Positions 18,854-29,266 of a stretch of DNA of 64,000 bases are shown here, one piece after another (position 1 is the stretch's first letter; each line of letters starts with the position of its first letter). Source of the DNA: Stentor roeselii (Eukaryota; Ciliophora; Heterotrichea; Heterotrichida; Stentoridae); assembly GCA_006503475.1 (NCBI GenBank), contig RSEH01000213.1:1-64000 (forward strand), in the 5' to 3' direction. The notes under the pieces are model-generated. The model ran no database searches and had not been told where the DNA came from. It saw nothing but the letters and a program-made list of their open reading frames with translations. The position numbers and the translations under genes are program-made.

Positions 18854-19861
18854 ATGGAGACATTTTACATTATCATCGGAGTCGTTCTAACCTTTCTGGT
18901 GACATTTGTGTTATGGTTCACTGCTCCATACAGAGCAATAAAGTCCAGAGCTCTACGAACAAACCAGTATCAAATATTCAGAAAATATCTAGAAATCAAT
19001 TTGAACTCAAGCCACAAAGAGCTGTTCACACTAAGTCCAACTATTCAAGAAAACCCTTCTCTATACTTATCCTTAATTGTTCCGGCGTACAATGAAGAGA
19101 AAAGAATCGCTCAGATGTTGAACGACTACATCGACTTCCTCAAAGATATGCAAAAAACATTTGAAGTCATTGTAGTGGATGATGGAAGTACTGATCAGAC
19201 GTAATGAAAAATCAGCATCAACACTGCCCTGAATATTGGAAGAGAACGAGGCATCAACTTGAAAGTCATCAAAAGTCCTCAGAATGGAGGCAAAGGTCTC
19301 GCTGTTAAAATCGGAATGCTTTCTTCTGCAGGCGAGTATCTCTTGTTCGCTGATGCTGACAATGCCACCAAGGCTCAATGCATAGAAGACCTTATCAAAT
19401 CAATTGATAAAAGAAAAGAAAGAGGACTTGCAATAGCTATCGGCTCCAGAAACCATGCAAAAAAAGATGTGGTTAAACAAAGAGATGGCTTTAGAAACTT
19501 TTTAAGTCTCACTGCGAATACCTTTCTGAAATGTATTTTTTCTACAACTATAAACGTAAATAACACCCAGGACACACAATGCGGATTTAAAATGTTTACC
19601 AGAAAAGCAGCTCGAGATATCTTCAGAATTCAGCATATTGAACGATGGGCTTTCGATCTTGAGATAATCTACTTGAGTTCTCGGTACTTGCCAACTAGTC
19701 TTCAGATCCCAATAGAAGAAGTGCCAGTTCATTGGGTGGAAATCCCAGGCAGCAAGTTCAGCGTGATTCGAGACTTGATCAACATGTTTCGAGATGCTTT
19801 ACTTGTGAGAATTCTTTACACGCTTGGAATTTGGACGGTAGACGACGCGATTATGTACTGA
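18854..19861 (+). CDS. ALG5: dolichyl-phosphate beta-glucosyltransferase
   Basis: Two exons joined by a 15-nt intron at 19201-19215 (gtaatgaaaaatcag); splicing gives DDGSTDQT|INTALNIG and an uninterrupted 330-residue protein, the usual ALG5 length. ALG5 moves glucose from UDP-glucose to dolichyl phosphate on the cytosolic face of the ER, supplying Dol-P-Glc for N-glycan assembly. Seen: an N-terminal membrane helix (IIIGVVLTFLVTFVLW), the GT2 motifs LSLIVPAYNEEKRI, VVDDGSTD, NGGKGLAVKIGML and the metal-binding FADADNATK, then DTQCGFKMFTRKAAR and ERWAFDLEIIYLS typical of ALG5/DPM1 families. ALG5 rather than DPM1 is favoured by the N-terminal helix and the conserved QCGFK segment. Start ATG is preceded by TTATAA. 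Confident. Confidence 0.93.
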
Positions 19862-19907
19862 ATAAATAGCCCGAAGACTTCTTCTTAGATAATTAGTTTA
19901 GTTATAA

Positions 19908-20360
19908 ATGGTTTCTTTGACACTTTTCGATGAACATGTCGCTTGGCAGAAACGAGTGCAAAAAGAAATATTTCAGGCCTCGAAAGTCAAGTAAGTGAAA
20001 AATAGCGAACTTTACAGGGATGATACTCCGAAACTACTGCTTAGGCCTAAGTTTTCAAGACAACCTTCGCCGTTTGTTGAGGGACCTTTTGTTTTGAATA
20101 AGAAGGAAAAGAGGGTTTATGGGGAAGTTAGAGGAAAATACGCAAGGCCTGATAGAACTTTGAATCCTTATTATTTACCTGATATTATTAATAGGGTCAG
20201 CTCTGTTGCTCCTAGTCGCAGAAGTCAGTCGTTGGTTAATCGCAGTGATAATCAGTCGGTTGCTCAGGGTTTTCAGGAAAATTTTATTGAGGATAGTGAT
20301 AGCTTGCTTCAACTTACGAAAAAGGAAATTAGACAAGAGAAGTTGGTAATTTTTAGTTAG
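19908..20360 (+). CDS. hypothetical protein, two exons
   Basis: The ATG at 19908 opens a short exon that joins, after a 15-nt intron (19991-20005, gtaagtgaaaaatag), to the rest of the gene. The spliced product is 145 residues: MVSLTLFDEHVAWQKRVQKE, then a Pro/Arg-rich section (DDTPKLLLRPKFSRQPSP), a basic central part and an acidic tail. No domain recognised. The perfect intron and frame restoration are the best evidence that it is a real gene. It follows ALG5 by 46 bp on the same strand. Confidence 0.75.
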
Positions 20361-20548
20361 AGGAGAATGATTGCTGAAAGAGAAATCAAAAGAAAGAAAT
20401 ATTTGACAATTGATTTTGTAAATAAATCATGAGATTTTTTAATATTTGGTTTGATAAGTTAAACTGAATATTATAAGATTATGTTAAACATAAACTACTT
20501 TCACTCAAATCAAGTTAAAAGTAAGATTCCCTTCCAAGATTCAGAAAA

Positions 20549-21238
20549 ATGCAATACAAAATGTCTCAAAGATCAGATATCCCTGAATACCGTAATCAAT
20601 CCTATCGTCAGAACTACAACAGTAATTCCCGAAGCTACTACCCTCAAACCCGTTATTCCAAAGATTCAAGGCCCTTTCAAAGACAAAAAACCGAGGGAGA
20701 ATTCGACTACCCGACCTTCAAAATCTACGACTGCCAAAAAATGAGCTGTCCCAATTACGACAAATGCAACGGTTACCACCAACAAGACGACAAAAGACGA
20801 GACCCATTCATCTACTACTACACTCATGTGCGTTGCACGATCCAAGAATGCAAAAACGACTTCTGCAACTACAGCCACAACGAAAAAGAAGAGTTATACC
20901 ATCCAACAATGTTCAAAACCCGAGAATGTTCCTTAAGTCCCTGTCTTCTAGAGCGTTTTTGTCCATACCTCCACGCAAAAGAAATTGCTGAAATCGAGCA
21001 AAAGATGTTAGAAGTAGAATCAGAAAACCTGAAAGGAACATTAGACCTTCTAGACGTTCAAATGAAGAAAGAAGAGAAAAAAATCGAGGACTTAAACGAG
21101 TTCAAGTGTTCTAAGTGCAGTCAAAGTGTTCCAGTGGGGATCTTCCTTTGTGGCCATCTGATCTGTGAAGACTGTTCCTCTTCAAACTTCTGTGAAAAAT
21201 GCAAACAGCCCTCAGAGCTGGTAGTAATCAAAGAGTAA
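20549..21238 (+). CDS. Unkempt-like CCCH zinc finger and RING protein
   Basis: A 229-residue protein. Three CCCH fingers of C-x4-C-x4/5-C-x3-H type are visible: C62/C67/C73/H77, C96/C101/C106/H110 and C127/C132/C138/H142. The spacing and the FIYYYTHVRC lead resemble the Unkempt and plant TZF RNA-binding families. A coiled-coil stretch (145-182) leads to a C-terminal RING finger (C187, C190, C201, H203, C206, C209, C215, C218), the E3 ubiquitin ligase type. So an RNA-binding E3 ligase is the family expectation. Start may be ATG 20549 or the in-frame ATG at 20561. Only 5 bp separate its stop from the next start. Confidence 0.88.
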   Translation: MQYKMSQRSDIPEYRNQSYRQNYNSNSRSYYPQTRYSKDSRPFQRQKTEGEFDYPTFKIYDCQKMSCPNYDKCNGYHQQDDKRRDPFIYYYTHVRCTIQECKNDFCNYSHNEKEELYHPTMFKTRECSLSPCLLERFCPYLHAKEIAEIEQKMLEVESENLKGTLDLLDVQMKKEEKKIEDLNEFKCSKCSQSVPVGIFLCGHLICEDCSSSNFCEKCKQPSELVVIKE

Positions 21239-21243
21239 TAAAT

Positions 21244-24200
21244 ATGAAAGGTAAAAAGGATCCAAAAAAGTCGAAACAAGGACGACCTATCAAGGAACTG
21301 CTTCCACCTGGGTTTAATAAACCTGCAAGGGAAACACTCCCCTTGCCTGTTCTTGACACCACCCCTTCTCAACTCGCTTTTGAAATACTTCCTGCTCAGA
21401 CTTGTCCTAACTGGCCGGGCGATGAAGTCGCCTTGGCTCATGACTTTGGACTTAACTCTACGGTTTTGTTTGAAGATGATTTTGAGTTTGTCTTTCCTCC
21501 TAGCTTTTATTCGTTTTGCAATAACGGCAGATATGCTTGGCGCTTACCTGAAGAACTTGCACCCGTGGATGCCAGTTCCAGGAATAATAATCGCAGGATG
21601 ACTGCTAAAAAGTCGATTCTTCATACAACCACCTCAAAAGACCAATCAAAATTGAGTATAGACGACGGAGAAGACGACAAGCCATGGACAATAGTAGCCT
21701 TCATGGAACGAGACGAAACTCCTGAAGAGCTTGAAGCCCGAAGACAAAAAGAACTCGAGAAGTTCATAGCAAGTAAAAAGAAAGGCAAACCAGAAGAAGT
21801 GCACATTGGTAAAGTAAAAGAGGTAAAGCTAGGAAACATCGACTTAAGCAAAAACCTTCCCTTAAGTGCAAGATGGGTTGGAAGTTTGCTTCAACTATTA
21901 AAAGACAAGGGCTGGAGCTACAACGGAGAAAGCATATGGAACAAGATCTACCCTCAAAAAGACGGCATTCCTATATATAACCCCACAGGCAAATACTGGG
22001 TGAAAATGATGCTGATGGGAAGCTACAAACTCGTCGAAATCGACAGCAGAGTCCCAGTCTTCGACGGCAACCTGATGTTTCCTCGGTCTTCAAATGTGAG
22101 AGATCTCTGGCCTATTATTCTTTCAAAAGCTTTTTACAAGTTGTACTCTTTTCGATGGAGAAATATCCAGAAGTTCATAAATTCTCCTAATCAAGAACTA
22201 GACGGCTCTCTGGTCTTTTCTTTAACTGGACTAGTGCCACAGTACATGTTTTTTGACTACATCGGGCCGAATGAATGGGAAAGTTTTAGACATATATTAT
22301 CGGATGATAACTGGGAACATAACTATAACGTCATTTCGGTCTACACTCGCATTGATAAAGACTATGCTATTCACTCTGCATCCTTCATTGAAGAAGAACC
22401 TTCTCAAAAGTCTATTGATGATCAAGTCCAGTCCAAAAAACAAGTAAATGTCATTCAAGGATTTTCATATCTCATCACTGATATTTTCGCAAATGCTGAA
22501 GACTTTGATATGAGAAAAGTCATGAAAAGAGAAAAACAACGGCAAGAAGAAGATATCAAAAATGCGCTGATGAAAGCTAGAGTCTCGTCTCCAGCTAGAA
22601 AATTAAAAAGACATCAAAGTCCGGCTAGGATTAGAGAACTACAAAAACGTAAAGCTCGCAGAGGGAAAGAAAAAGAGGAAAGAAGGCAGAGATTGTTAGA
22701 GTCGCGACAGTATCCAGTTTACAAACTAATCCGTATAAAAAGCGGTGTGACAGGAGTTCCAAACCTAAACGTCGATTCTGGTTTCACAAACTCTGAAATT
22801 GAAGAAGCACGTTTAAAACTAACAAACCGTGAGTACTTTTTGAATAAAGAACTTGAAGAACTAGACCGCCTCTTAGAAGCTGAAGACGTCGAGCTCTTCG
22901 ACCCTAAAGACTCAAACGAAGTCGACGTGGGAAGAGTTCTAAAAGAAGACAAACTAGAAGGCATAATCCTTCCAAAGCAAAGATGTCAAGGCGGTTTATG
23001 GTTTTCCGCAGAGGAGTTCCCCAATTCTCTAAACGAGTACTTCATATACCACGAAATCACTCATTTCCCCTACCGGATGATATTAGACGACCTATGGAAA
23101 GACCGTAACTTGCCTTACATCCACAACCAGAACTTCGATGTGCTATTAATAGACAGTAACTCAACAGACCTGATCAGTTTAGTAGTCGCATTTGCGCCGA
23201 TGATCCCAGAAGGTGCTTTATCCTCATCCGACTCGACTTATCTCCATTTGCAGAAGTTCGACTTCGAGAAAGAGGAAGTCCAAAACTGGTCTCACGAAGT
23301 GAGACTCGCTTCAACTTCCATATCTGCCCATCACTACCTCCTCGAAGGCGATCATTTGGTCCTTCGACCACTGGTGGCCAACTGTCCCTGCGGTTACGTC
23401 GTTTGGCTCTCGTCCTCCGTTCCCATCTCAACAATGTCCCGCTTGCAGTACCTTGTTGACAAGGCAGGGTGGTCCTCAAATCGATTATCTTTCGACTACT
23501 CATTTCTAAACAAAGGCTACTTTTACATTCCTTTTAAAATCGAAATCACTTCAGAAGACTCTCAAGGCGTGATGGTAAAAGTTTCTAGTACAGACCCAAA
23601 CATGCTTCAATTCGGAAAACTCATTTTAATAGACCGAGACCAAGGCTCCCATGAGTTGAGTTATAAGTACCTTGACATTCCGACGTTAGAAACGAAAAGA
23701 CTGTCTTTTCCTCCGAATTCCAAAGGTTACCGCCTGCTGTTAGTCCTGTTCACTCCGATAAATCTACCAGAAGGGACAGTGACAGTTGACATAGTATCAA
23801 AATCCGCTGAAATGATCAAAGCCATATCAGGAGAAATGATGGACCCTGTCGAGTTTTCCGACCGGTTCGTGCCAAACAAATACGGAATCATCTTCAAAGA
23901 GCAGTTTTTCGTGCCTGAAGAAGTCCACTTCTCACTCCACGTCAGAATGCGGAAAGGCGGCCTACCCGTGCCAGGCGCCAAGGGGAAAGAAGTAGTCCCC
24001 GAGGAGCACCTGAGTACTTCTCGCCTTCTTCTCTTCGAGATCTACGACGGTGAAGAACTAGTCGTGGCAACTAAAGGTTACAACCAGGCAATCATCCCTC
24101 ACTTAAATTTAAAAACAGCTTCAAAAGAACTTATCATGATCTGCAAATACGACATCGACGAATGGCCTGACTGCAAAGTCGCCTCAGCTGAAGTCCAAGA

Positions 24201-24879
24201 CCTGAACTGGGTCCTTCGAATTGTCTCAAGCGACACCGTCGCTCTCATCAAAGACACAAGAAAGGAAGACAAAGAAGAAGCCATTCGCAAGTCCTGGGAA
24301 ACTGCCCAGCCAGGCAGGGCAGAACAAGCGAAACAATCACGTCTCAGGTACTTGGCCTACACGAAACTCGCCAGGAATGAAGACTTGACAGATCATGAAA
24401 AAGAACTCGTCAAAGAAACCTGGCAAGATCGAAGAAAGGCGAAAAAAGAACTTGAAGCTGCTGGAAAAGGAAAACCTAAAGCGAAGGAAGATAAAAAACA
24501 AAAGGAAGTTGAAAAGCCTCCTGTTGTTGAAGTTGAAATTCCGAGTCCTGCTGAACATATCATGATTCCGATTAAAAAGTTTTTAACACATCTGCAAACT
24601 GACCGTCTTCAGAAAGTTGAAAGTACTGACCCGTTGTTGTTCACTACGAGTCTCATTGAACAGACAAAGTCGAAAATAAAATCAGAAATCGCTTCTTATA
24701 ATGAAGTTTACTCACAAAGGAAAAATGCCAGAGCTCAGCAAAAAGCAAAACTTGACTCGATTAAAGAGAGTTTTAAAGAAATGATGATTGGAAAAAAGGA
24801 AAGCATTGAAACTTCCGTCGCACTTTATCGTGAAGCACGCGCTGAGTACCAGAACAAGATGGAGGTAAAGAAAAAATAA
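21244..24879 (+). CDS. androglobin/calpain-like protein, catalytic residues lost
   Basis: A 1211-residue protein. An upstream in-frame extension overlaps the previous gene, so I take ATG 21244. Residues about 200-420 resemble the calpain core: SLLQLLKDKGWSYNGESIWN, then GKYWVKMMLMGSYKLVEIDS and NVRDLWPIILSKAFYKLY, which match the substrate-handling strands of calpains and especially androglobin. There is no QGxxGxCW cysteine motif, and where calpains have the catalytic His (GHAY) this protein has GFSY (406-409). It is therefore likely inactive. Middle and C-terminal parts have several coiled-coil, Lys/Glu-rich segments (about 430-500, 1100-1150) and beta-rich blocks; no globin fold is apparent. 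Androglobins are ciliary and sperm proteins, so a ciliary role is inferred. Confidence 0.65.
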   Translation: MKGKKDPKKSKQGRPIKELLPPGFNKPARETLPLPVLDTTPSQLAFEILPAQTCPNWPGDEVALAHDFGLNSTVLFEDDFEFVFPPSFYSFCNNGRYAWRLPEELAPVDASSRNNNRRMTAKKSILHTTTSKDQSKLSIDDGEDDKPWTIVAFMERDETPEELEARRQKELEKFIASKKKGKPEEVHIGKVKEVKLGNIDLSKNLPLSARWVGSLLQLLKDKGWSYNGESIWNKIYPQKDGIPIYNPTGKYWVKMMLMGSYKLVEIDSRVPVFDGNLMFPRSSNVRDLWPIILSKAFYKLYSFRWRNIQKFINSPNQELDGSLVFSLTGLVPQYMFFDYIGPNEWESFRHILSDDNWEHNYNVISVYTRIDKDYAIHSASFIEEEPSQKSIDDQVQSKKQVNVIQGFSYLITDIFANAEDFDMRKVMKREKQRQEEDIKNALMKARVSSPARKLKRHQSPARIRELQKRKARRGKEKEERRQRLLESRQYPVYKLIRIKSGVTGVPNLNVDSGFTNSEIEEARLKLTNREYFLNKELEELDRLLEAEDVELFDPKDSNEVDVGRVLKEDKLEGIILPKQRCQGGLWFSAEEFPNSLNEYFIYHEITHFPYRMILDDLWKDRNLPYIHNQNFDVLLIDSNSTDLISLVVAFAPMIPEGALSSSDSTYLHLQKFDFEKEEVQNWSHEVRLASTSISAHHYLLEGDHLVLRPLVANCPCGYVVWLSSSVPISTMSRLQYLVDKAGWSSNRLSFDYSFLNKGYFYIPFKIEITSEDSQGVMVKVSSTDPNMLQFGKLILIDRDQGSHELSYKYLDIPTLETKRLSFPPNSKGYRLLLVLFTPINLPEGTVTVDIVSKSAEMIKAISGEMMDPVEFSDRFVPNKYGIIFKEQFFVPEEVHFSLHVRMRKGGLPVPGAKGKEVVPEEHLSTSRLLLFEIYDGEELVVATKGYNQAIIPHLNLKTASKELIMICKYDIDEWPDCKVASAEVQDLNWVLRIVSSDTVALIKDTRKEDKEEAIRKSWETAQPGRAEQAKQSRLRYLAYTKLARNEDLTDHEKELVKETWQDRRKAKKELEAAGKGKPKAKEDKKQKEVEKPPVVEVEIPSPAEHIMIPIKKFLTHLQTDRLQKVESTDPLLFTTSLIEQTKSKIKSEIASYNEVYSQRKNARAQQKAKLDSIKESFKEMMIGKKESIETSVALYREARAEYQNKMEVKKK

Positions 24880-24916
24880 TCTTATTAGTTAGCCATTTAT
24901 AAATAATCAGCGGGAA

Positions 24917-27877
24917 ATGATTAAATTTGAATCTTTTTTGAAAGATGTCCTCAGTCCTCGTCGAGAAGTGAGACTTGCAGCTGAGAAGAGTCTTGAAGAT
25001 CTGCTTATAAGTCATCCGACTGACTCGTATCTTGCTTTAATCTCGTTTTTAGACGCGAAAATAGAAGACCTTGCGAATTTGAGCTCGATTCTTATTCTTA
25101 ACAAGTTCTTTGAAGACTTGAAATACAAGAAAGTCGAACTTGGGGTATTTAAAAATACTTTTAACTTACTTGCTGAAAAACTTACTCAGCCTATTTCCAC
25201 AAAAATTCGTGTAAAAGTTGCTGAAATCCTTGTAAAATTTTCAGTCATTCAGAAGACTCAACTTGATCTAGTCCTTTACATTGAAAACTGCTTCTCATCT
25301 ACCAACATTGCTGTTCAGTGCTTCGGGTGTTATCTCGTTGAAAACGCCTGCAAATCTCAAACTTTCAGTCAAATCTTTCTGACCCGAGTCGAGATTTTCA
25401 CAGGAATCTTCTTTGAAATGATGCAAAATCGGCAGGTAGAAATTAAAGTTTCTTCAATTTTAGCATTTTACAGCTTTTTAGAGATCTCAGATGAGAAAAA
25501 CCTTCATTTTTTTGATCGGTGTTTCTTGAAAACACTTGAAAATATCGTGGATGACCCAAACCCATTGATAATCAACAGTTTAGCTGAAACGACAAAGTTG
25601 AATAAATCGATTTGGTCAGGAAAACTAGAAAAATTGACAACTCTTTCACTTTCAGTCATCAAGCAAAGCAATGCGAGTCGTAACGTGAAGTACTTATTGG
25701 TTGATATGCTTGAAGACTTCATAGAAACCAATTCAGAGACTTTGATTTCAAGTGTTTTCTGGCAGGACTGGGTGACCATCGCGTTTACTTTACTTGCTGA
25801 CGTGGAATACCCTCAAGACTTGCAGATGTGGGCCTCGCGTAGTGAAGACCCTCAAGAAATTGACCTTTGTGAGAGAGGACTTGATTTGTTAAAAGCGGTT
25901 TCACGTTTGCCAGTCTGTCAGCAGCTGATTTCGCAACTTTCTGCAAGTCACTTAAATGCGAGTCACTGGGTGTACCAAGCGGCAGGGATTCGAGCAGTGG
26001 TGCTTCTTGACTCTTTCAACCCGGTAGAGATCTTCTCATTCGAAACCCAAAACGTTAGAATACAACATTCTTTACTATGTTCTTTACAGGACTTTATCGA
26101 GTCACCTGCCTTTGAGACGATAATAGAAAAAACACTAGACTTTTCAATGAAAATCTTAAAAAAACAATACGAAACTTGTGAAATCGCTTTTAAAATGTAC
26201 TCTACTTCTCTTCTAGTCCTTCAACGAGTTTTCAGCAGATTGATTAGAACTTCTTTTGAGTTAAATGCAGGAATTCAATCAAGACTTCCCCAGGTTTATT
26301 CAGTTCTGCTTCAATGTCTCAGCAATGAGTCGACACTGCTTCCAGCTTTAGAAGCCTTAACATTTGTCATCAACTTTTCAGGACATTTCTTTGAAAGTAT
26401 TTCTTCTGACTTCCTCCCTGGTTTAAACGCTCTTTTGCTGAGTCCTGCTTTGAGTCATGGTCAAAAAGAAGTCAGAGCTGCTTGCATTCGATGCTGGGGG
26501 TCGATTGTTGAAAGTTGTTCAGAAATTTTTGATTTTTCAGAACTTTTTAAAGAATTATGGAATGTTAAGGAAAGGATGATTGATGATGAAAAAGGAATTT
26601 CAAGCTTTTGGGAAATTGTTCCAGAATTTCATGATAAGCTTAGGGAAAGATTTTCTGGGTTTCTTGAAATTGTTTTAGTTGAGTTAGGGGTCAGGATTAA
26701 CTTGGATCTTGAAATTGGTCATTCTTTCAGTCATGTGATTAAACCTGGATTTGCTTCGATTCCTTTGAATGTTGAGGGTAAAGGCTTGTATTTTGTCACC
26801 ATGAATGAAAATAACGTGATGATCAAAATTGAAGCCGCTAAAGTTTTACATCAAATGATTGATTACTACCCAGATTCTCTCTGCAGTCACTTTGGAATCA
26901 TTTTCAACATCATATCTACAGCTTTTAACTGCTCATTCAGTTTAAAGATTCCAGAAATCAGAGAAAATCTTCTTAAAATTTTAACACTTTTACCCTGTTT
27001 ACAATCATCAGATGACCTGTTACTTCATTTTTTCCCAAATCTTTTAAGTGAGTGGTCTTTAAAAAAAGACCTCGACTCTCTTCTATTAATGATAAAATAC
27101 ACTTATTACTTCCTCTCAAACTTTTCAAACATTTCCGCCATGGGCTTATCCTACGCTAAAGTCTACTCAACCCAGCTATCAATATCCTTAAACCTATTCT
27201 TAAAAACTGATGACATTTCCCTTCAATCCAAAGGAATCAAGTTCATCTCTGAAAGTATTTGCATCCTATTAAAGTCCTTCAAACAGTCCTTCAGTCCTCT
27301 CTTCACAAGTGACTTCCAGCTGAGTTTCAGTAACTTCCTTTGGAGTCCTTCTGCATCCTCTGAACAAGTGCTAAGCGCTTTAAACATTTTCTGTGATTTC
27401 GTCGAATTCACAGGGAACCTGCTGCTTCAACATTCATCTTGTCCCTTGCTTGAAAAGTTCATCGATCTTTGTTACAGCGAATGTCCAAAAATCAGGAACT
27501 CGGCGGCTTCTGCTGTGAAAAAATGCATTGAAAAGGACTTTTGCACTGTTAATGCTTATCTTAATAACTTGGTTCCTGCTCTTTTGTTTATTTTAAGATT
27601 GCCTGGAGCCAGGGATTCGTTCTTGGATGGATCTGAATCTGCCGCGGCTTGTCTTGGAAAAATCGCGGTTTTAGCCAAACCGGAATTATTTTCATTGTTT
27701 GTGGAATGGATTCCTTTTAGTTGTGATCAGGAGGAGGCTGCTGAAATGCATGCTTTGTTTTTGAAGAATTTGAATCTTATAGGTGATCCATCTGCTGTTT
27801 TGAAGAAGTTGAAAGCGTCGGAGTTTTTGGATTGGGAGTGCCGAGGAATAGTCGAAAAACTAGTCAGTTATAATTGA
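24917..27877 (+). CDS. importin-beta family HEAT-repeat protein (importin-4/5-like)
   Basis: A 986-residue all-helical HEAT-repeat protein. The N-terminus (ESFLKDVLSPRREVRLAAEK) has the shape of importin-beta N-termini, and repeats run throughout, for example LSHGQKEVRAACIRCWGSIV and ECPKIRNSAASAVKKCI near the C-terminus. Length and the C-terminal repeat style fit importin-4/importin-5, which carry cargo such as ribosomal proteins and histones into the nucleus using RanGTP. The sequence is divergent, so the subfamily is uncertain; another HEAT protein is possible. TGA is the stop, evidence for the standard code. It lies 37 bp after the androglobin-like gene and converges with the ankyrin gene, 15 bp between stops. 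Confidence 0.7.
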   Translation: MIKFESFLKDVLSPRREVRLAAEKSLEDLLISHPTDSYLALISFLDAKIEDLANLSSILILNKFFEDLKYKKVELGVFKNTFNLLAEKLTQPISTKIRVKVAEILVKFSVIQKTQLDLVLYIENCFSSTNIAVQCFGCYLVENACKSQTFSQIFLTRVEIFTGIFFEMMQNRQVEIKVSSILAFYSFLEISDEKNLHFFDRCFLKTLENIVDDPNPLIINSLAETTKLNKSIWSGKLEKLTTLSLSVIKQSNASRNVKYLLVDMLEDFIETNSETLISSVFWQDWVTIAFTLLADVEYPQDLQMWASRSEDPQEIDLCERGLDLLKAVSRLPVCQQLISQLSASHLNASHWVYQAAGIRAVVLLDSFNPVEIFSFETQNVRIQHSLLCSLQDFIESPAFETIIEKTLDFSMKILKKQYETCEIAFKMYSTSLLVLQRVFSRLIRTSFELNAGIQSRLPQVYSVLLQCLSNESTLLPALEALTFVINFSGHFFESISSDFLPGLNALLLSPALSHGQKEVRAACIRCWGSIVESCSEIFDFSELFKELWNVKERMIDDEKGISSFWEIVPEFHDKLRERFSGFLEIVLVELGVRINLDLEIGHSFSHVIKPGFASIPLNVEGKGLYFVTMNENNVMIKIEAAKVLHQMIDYYPDSLCSHFGIIFNIISTAFNCSFSLKIPEIRENLLKILTLLPCLQSSDDLLLHFFPNLLSEWSLKKDLDSLLLMIKYTYYFLSNFSNISAMGLSYAKVYSTQLSISLNLFLKTDDISLQSKGIKFISESICILLKSFKQSFSPLFTSDFQLSFSNFLWSPSASSEQVLSALNIFCDFVEFTGNLLLQHSSCPLLEKFIDLCYSECPKIRNSAASAVKKCIEKDFCTVNAYLNNLVPALLFILRLPGARDSFLDGSESAAACLGKIAVLAKPELFSLFVEWIPFSCDQEEAAEMHALFLKNLNLIGDPSAVLKKLKASEFLDWECRGIVEKLVSYN

Positions 27878-27892
27878 GTGTATACATAATAG

Positions 27893-29266
27893 TTAATCAT
27901 AAATAACACGGTTCATAAACCTAGTCTTCCTATTTCTTTTAACATTAGAATAACTTGCAATAATCTCTTGCACTTCCTTATTAGCAGACTTCATAACTTT
28001 TCCAACAATTTCTTTCGGAATCAACCCTCCGCGAGCAAGAACCCGTGCAAGGCAAGTACTCTGATTAAAAGCAGCAGCAAGAGCAGCTGGAGTGAATCCA
28101 TTTTTATCTTTCAAGTTGATATCAACACTTCTCTTCAACAAAATTTCCAAACAAGTAGCAAATCCTTTTTCACAAACAACATGAAGAGGACTTTTTCCTT
28201 GTTCATCCTTTAAATTGACATTTCCATCTCTTTGCACAACCTGATCAACGATTTCCGCATCATTCTTCCAACAAGCAAGAGCCAACAAGGACTTTCCCTG
28301 AGGAGAGACATAATCAATTTCTTCATTCAAAGAAAAATCCATTAACAGAAGTGTGACTTCTTTAAACCCAAGCGTATAAGAAATGATTAAAGGACTAAGA
28401 CCTTCTTCTCTAATTTTCGTATTCACTGAAAAATGCGGCATTAAAGCATGAATCAAATTTTTTTTATTTCCATAGCAAGCCATAAGTAGAAGTTTTTCAC
28501 AAATGCCTTCACTGATGCGAAACTCGTTAAACTTAAGTAAAGTTTCAACTGAATTGACTTCGCCCTGCTCCATTGCCAGGTAAACCGCGTTGAGACCTTT
28601 GTAGTCGATGAGTTCTTTTTCTCTTGACCCTGCTTCGACGAGTTCAGCGACCATGTCAGAGCTTCCTTTGATAATCGCGTGAAAAAGAGGACTTCTTCCA
28701 TCAACGTCGAGCTTTCCGATGCACTCTGGACGATTCCTGCAGATTTCCTTGACTATCTCGAAGTTCCCCGCCTTTACTGCCTTGATCACTGCGGTTTCAT
28801 GACGGTGACCGAATTTCGTCTGGATCTTCAGAGATGAATGTCGAAGAAGTTCTTTCACAGCTCCTACCTGGTTAGCTTTAATTGCGTATAACAAAGGAGT
28901 AGTGCCACTCCAGTCTTCTTGGTTCACATTTGCACCTTCTTTGATAAGCTTTTGAATAATCGAAATTTTTCCATAAAAAGAAGCCTGATGAAGTAAACTT
29001 TGCCCTTCTTTATTAATTAACTGCCCAAGAAGCTCTTTTGACCCTCCTTTCGGAGTACTTGACTGAATTTTTGATGTTTTTTTCACTCGAGTTATCCAAA
29101 GTTTCGGCTTGTTTATTTGATTTTTCAGTTCGCCTGGGTCTGGAGCGACTGCAACTCGCGCCGTTTGACACAATTTCGGGTTAATCACTTTATCAAGTTT
29201 ATCAGACAGGCCCATGTTAACCGAAGTCAAATACTGAATATTTTTAGTGATCTTGACAAGGTCCAT
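27893..29266 (-). CDS. ankyrin-repeat protein
   Basis: A 457-residue protein from ATG 29266. After about 85 residues it is a run of around ten ankyrin repeats, with canonical pieces such as GQSLLHQASFYGKISIIQKL, GTTPLLYAIKANQVGAVKEL, GKSLLALACWKNDAEIV, GKSPLHVVCEKGFATCLEIL and GFTPAALAAAFNQSTCLARV. Ankyrin repeats bind proteins; no other domain shows the role. Upstream in-frame codons reach into the eIF3d gene, so I prefer the ATG at 29266; a second in-frame ATG lies 17 codons later. The start is 13 bp from the start of eIF3d on the other strand. Confidence 0.9.
   Translation of the reverse strand: MDLVKITKNIQYLTSVNMGLSDKLDKVINPKLCQTARVAVAPDPGELKNQINKPKLWITRVKKTSKIQSSTPKGGSKELLGQLINKEGQSLLHQASFYGKISIIQKLIKEGANVNQEDWSGTTPLLYAIKANQVGAVKELLRHSSLKIQTKFGHRHETAVIKAVKAGNFEIVKEICRNRPECIGKLDVDGRSPLFHAIIKGSSDMVAELVEAGSREKELIDYKGLNAVYLAMEQGEVNSVETLLKFNEFRISEGICEKLLLMACYGNKKNLIHALMPHFSVNTKIREEGLSPLIISYTLGFKEVTLLLMDFSLNEEIDYVSPQGKSLLALACWKNDAEIVDQVVQRDGNVNLKDEQGKSPLHVVCEKGFATCLEILLKRSVDINLKDKNGFTPAALAAAFNQSTCLARVLARGGLIPKEIVGKVMKSANKEVQEIIASYSNVKRNRKTRFMNRVIYD

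Noticed and set aside
21199-21243. Upstream extension of the androglobin-like ORF
   Set aside because: It overlaps the coding end of the zinc-finger gene; ATG 21244 lies just after that gene's stop.
23174-23503. Minus-strand ORF of 109 codons
   Set aside because: Antisense of the androglobin-like gene, with no start context or motifs.
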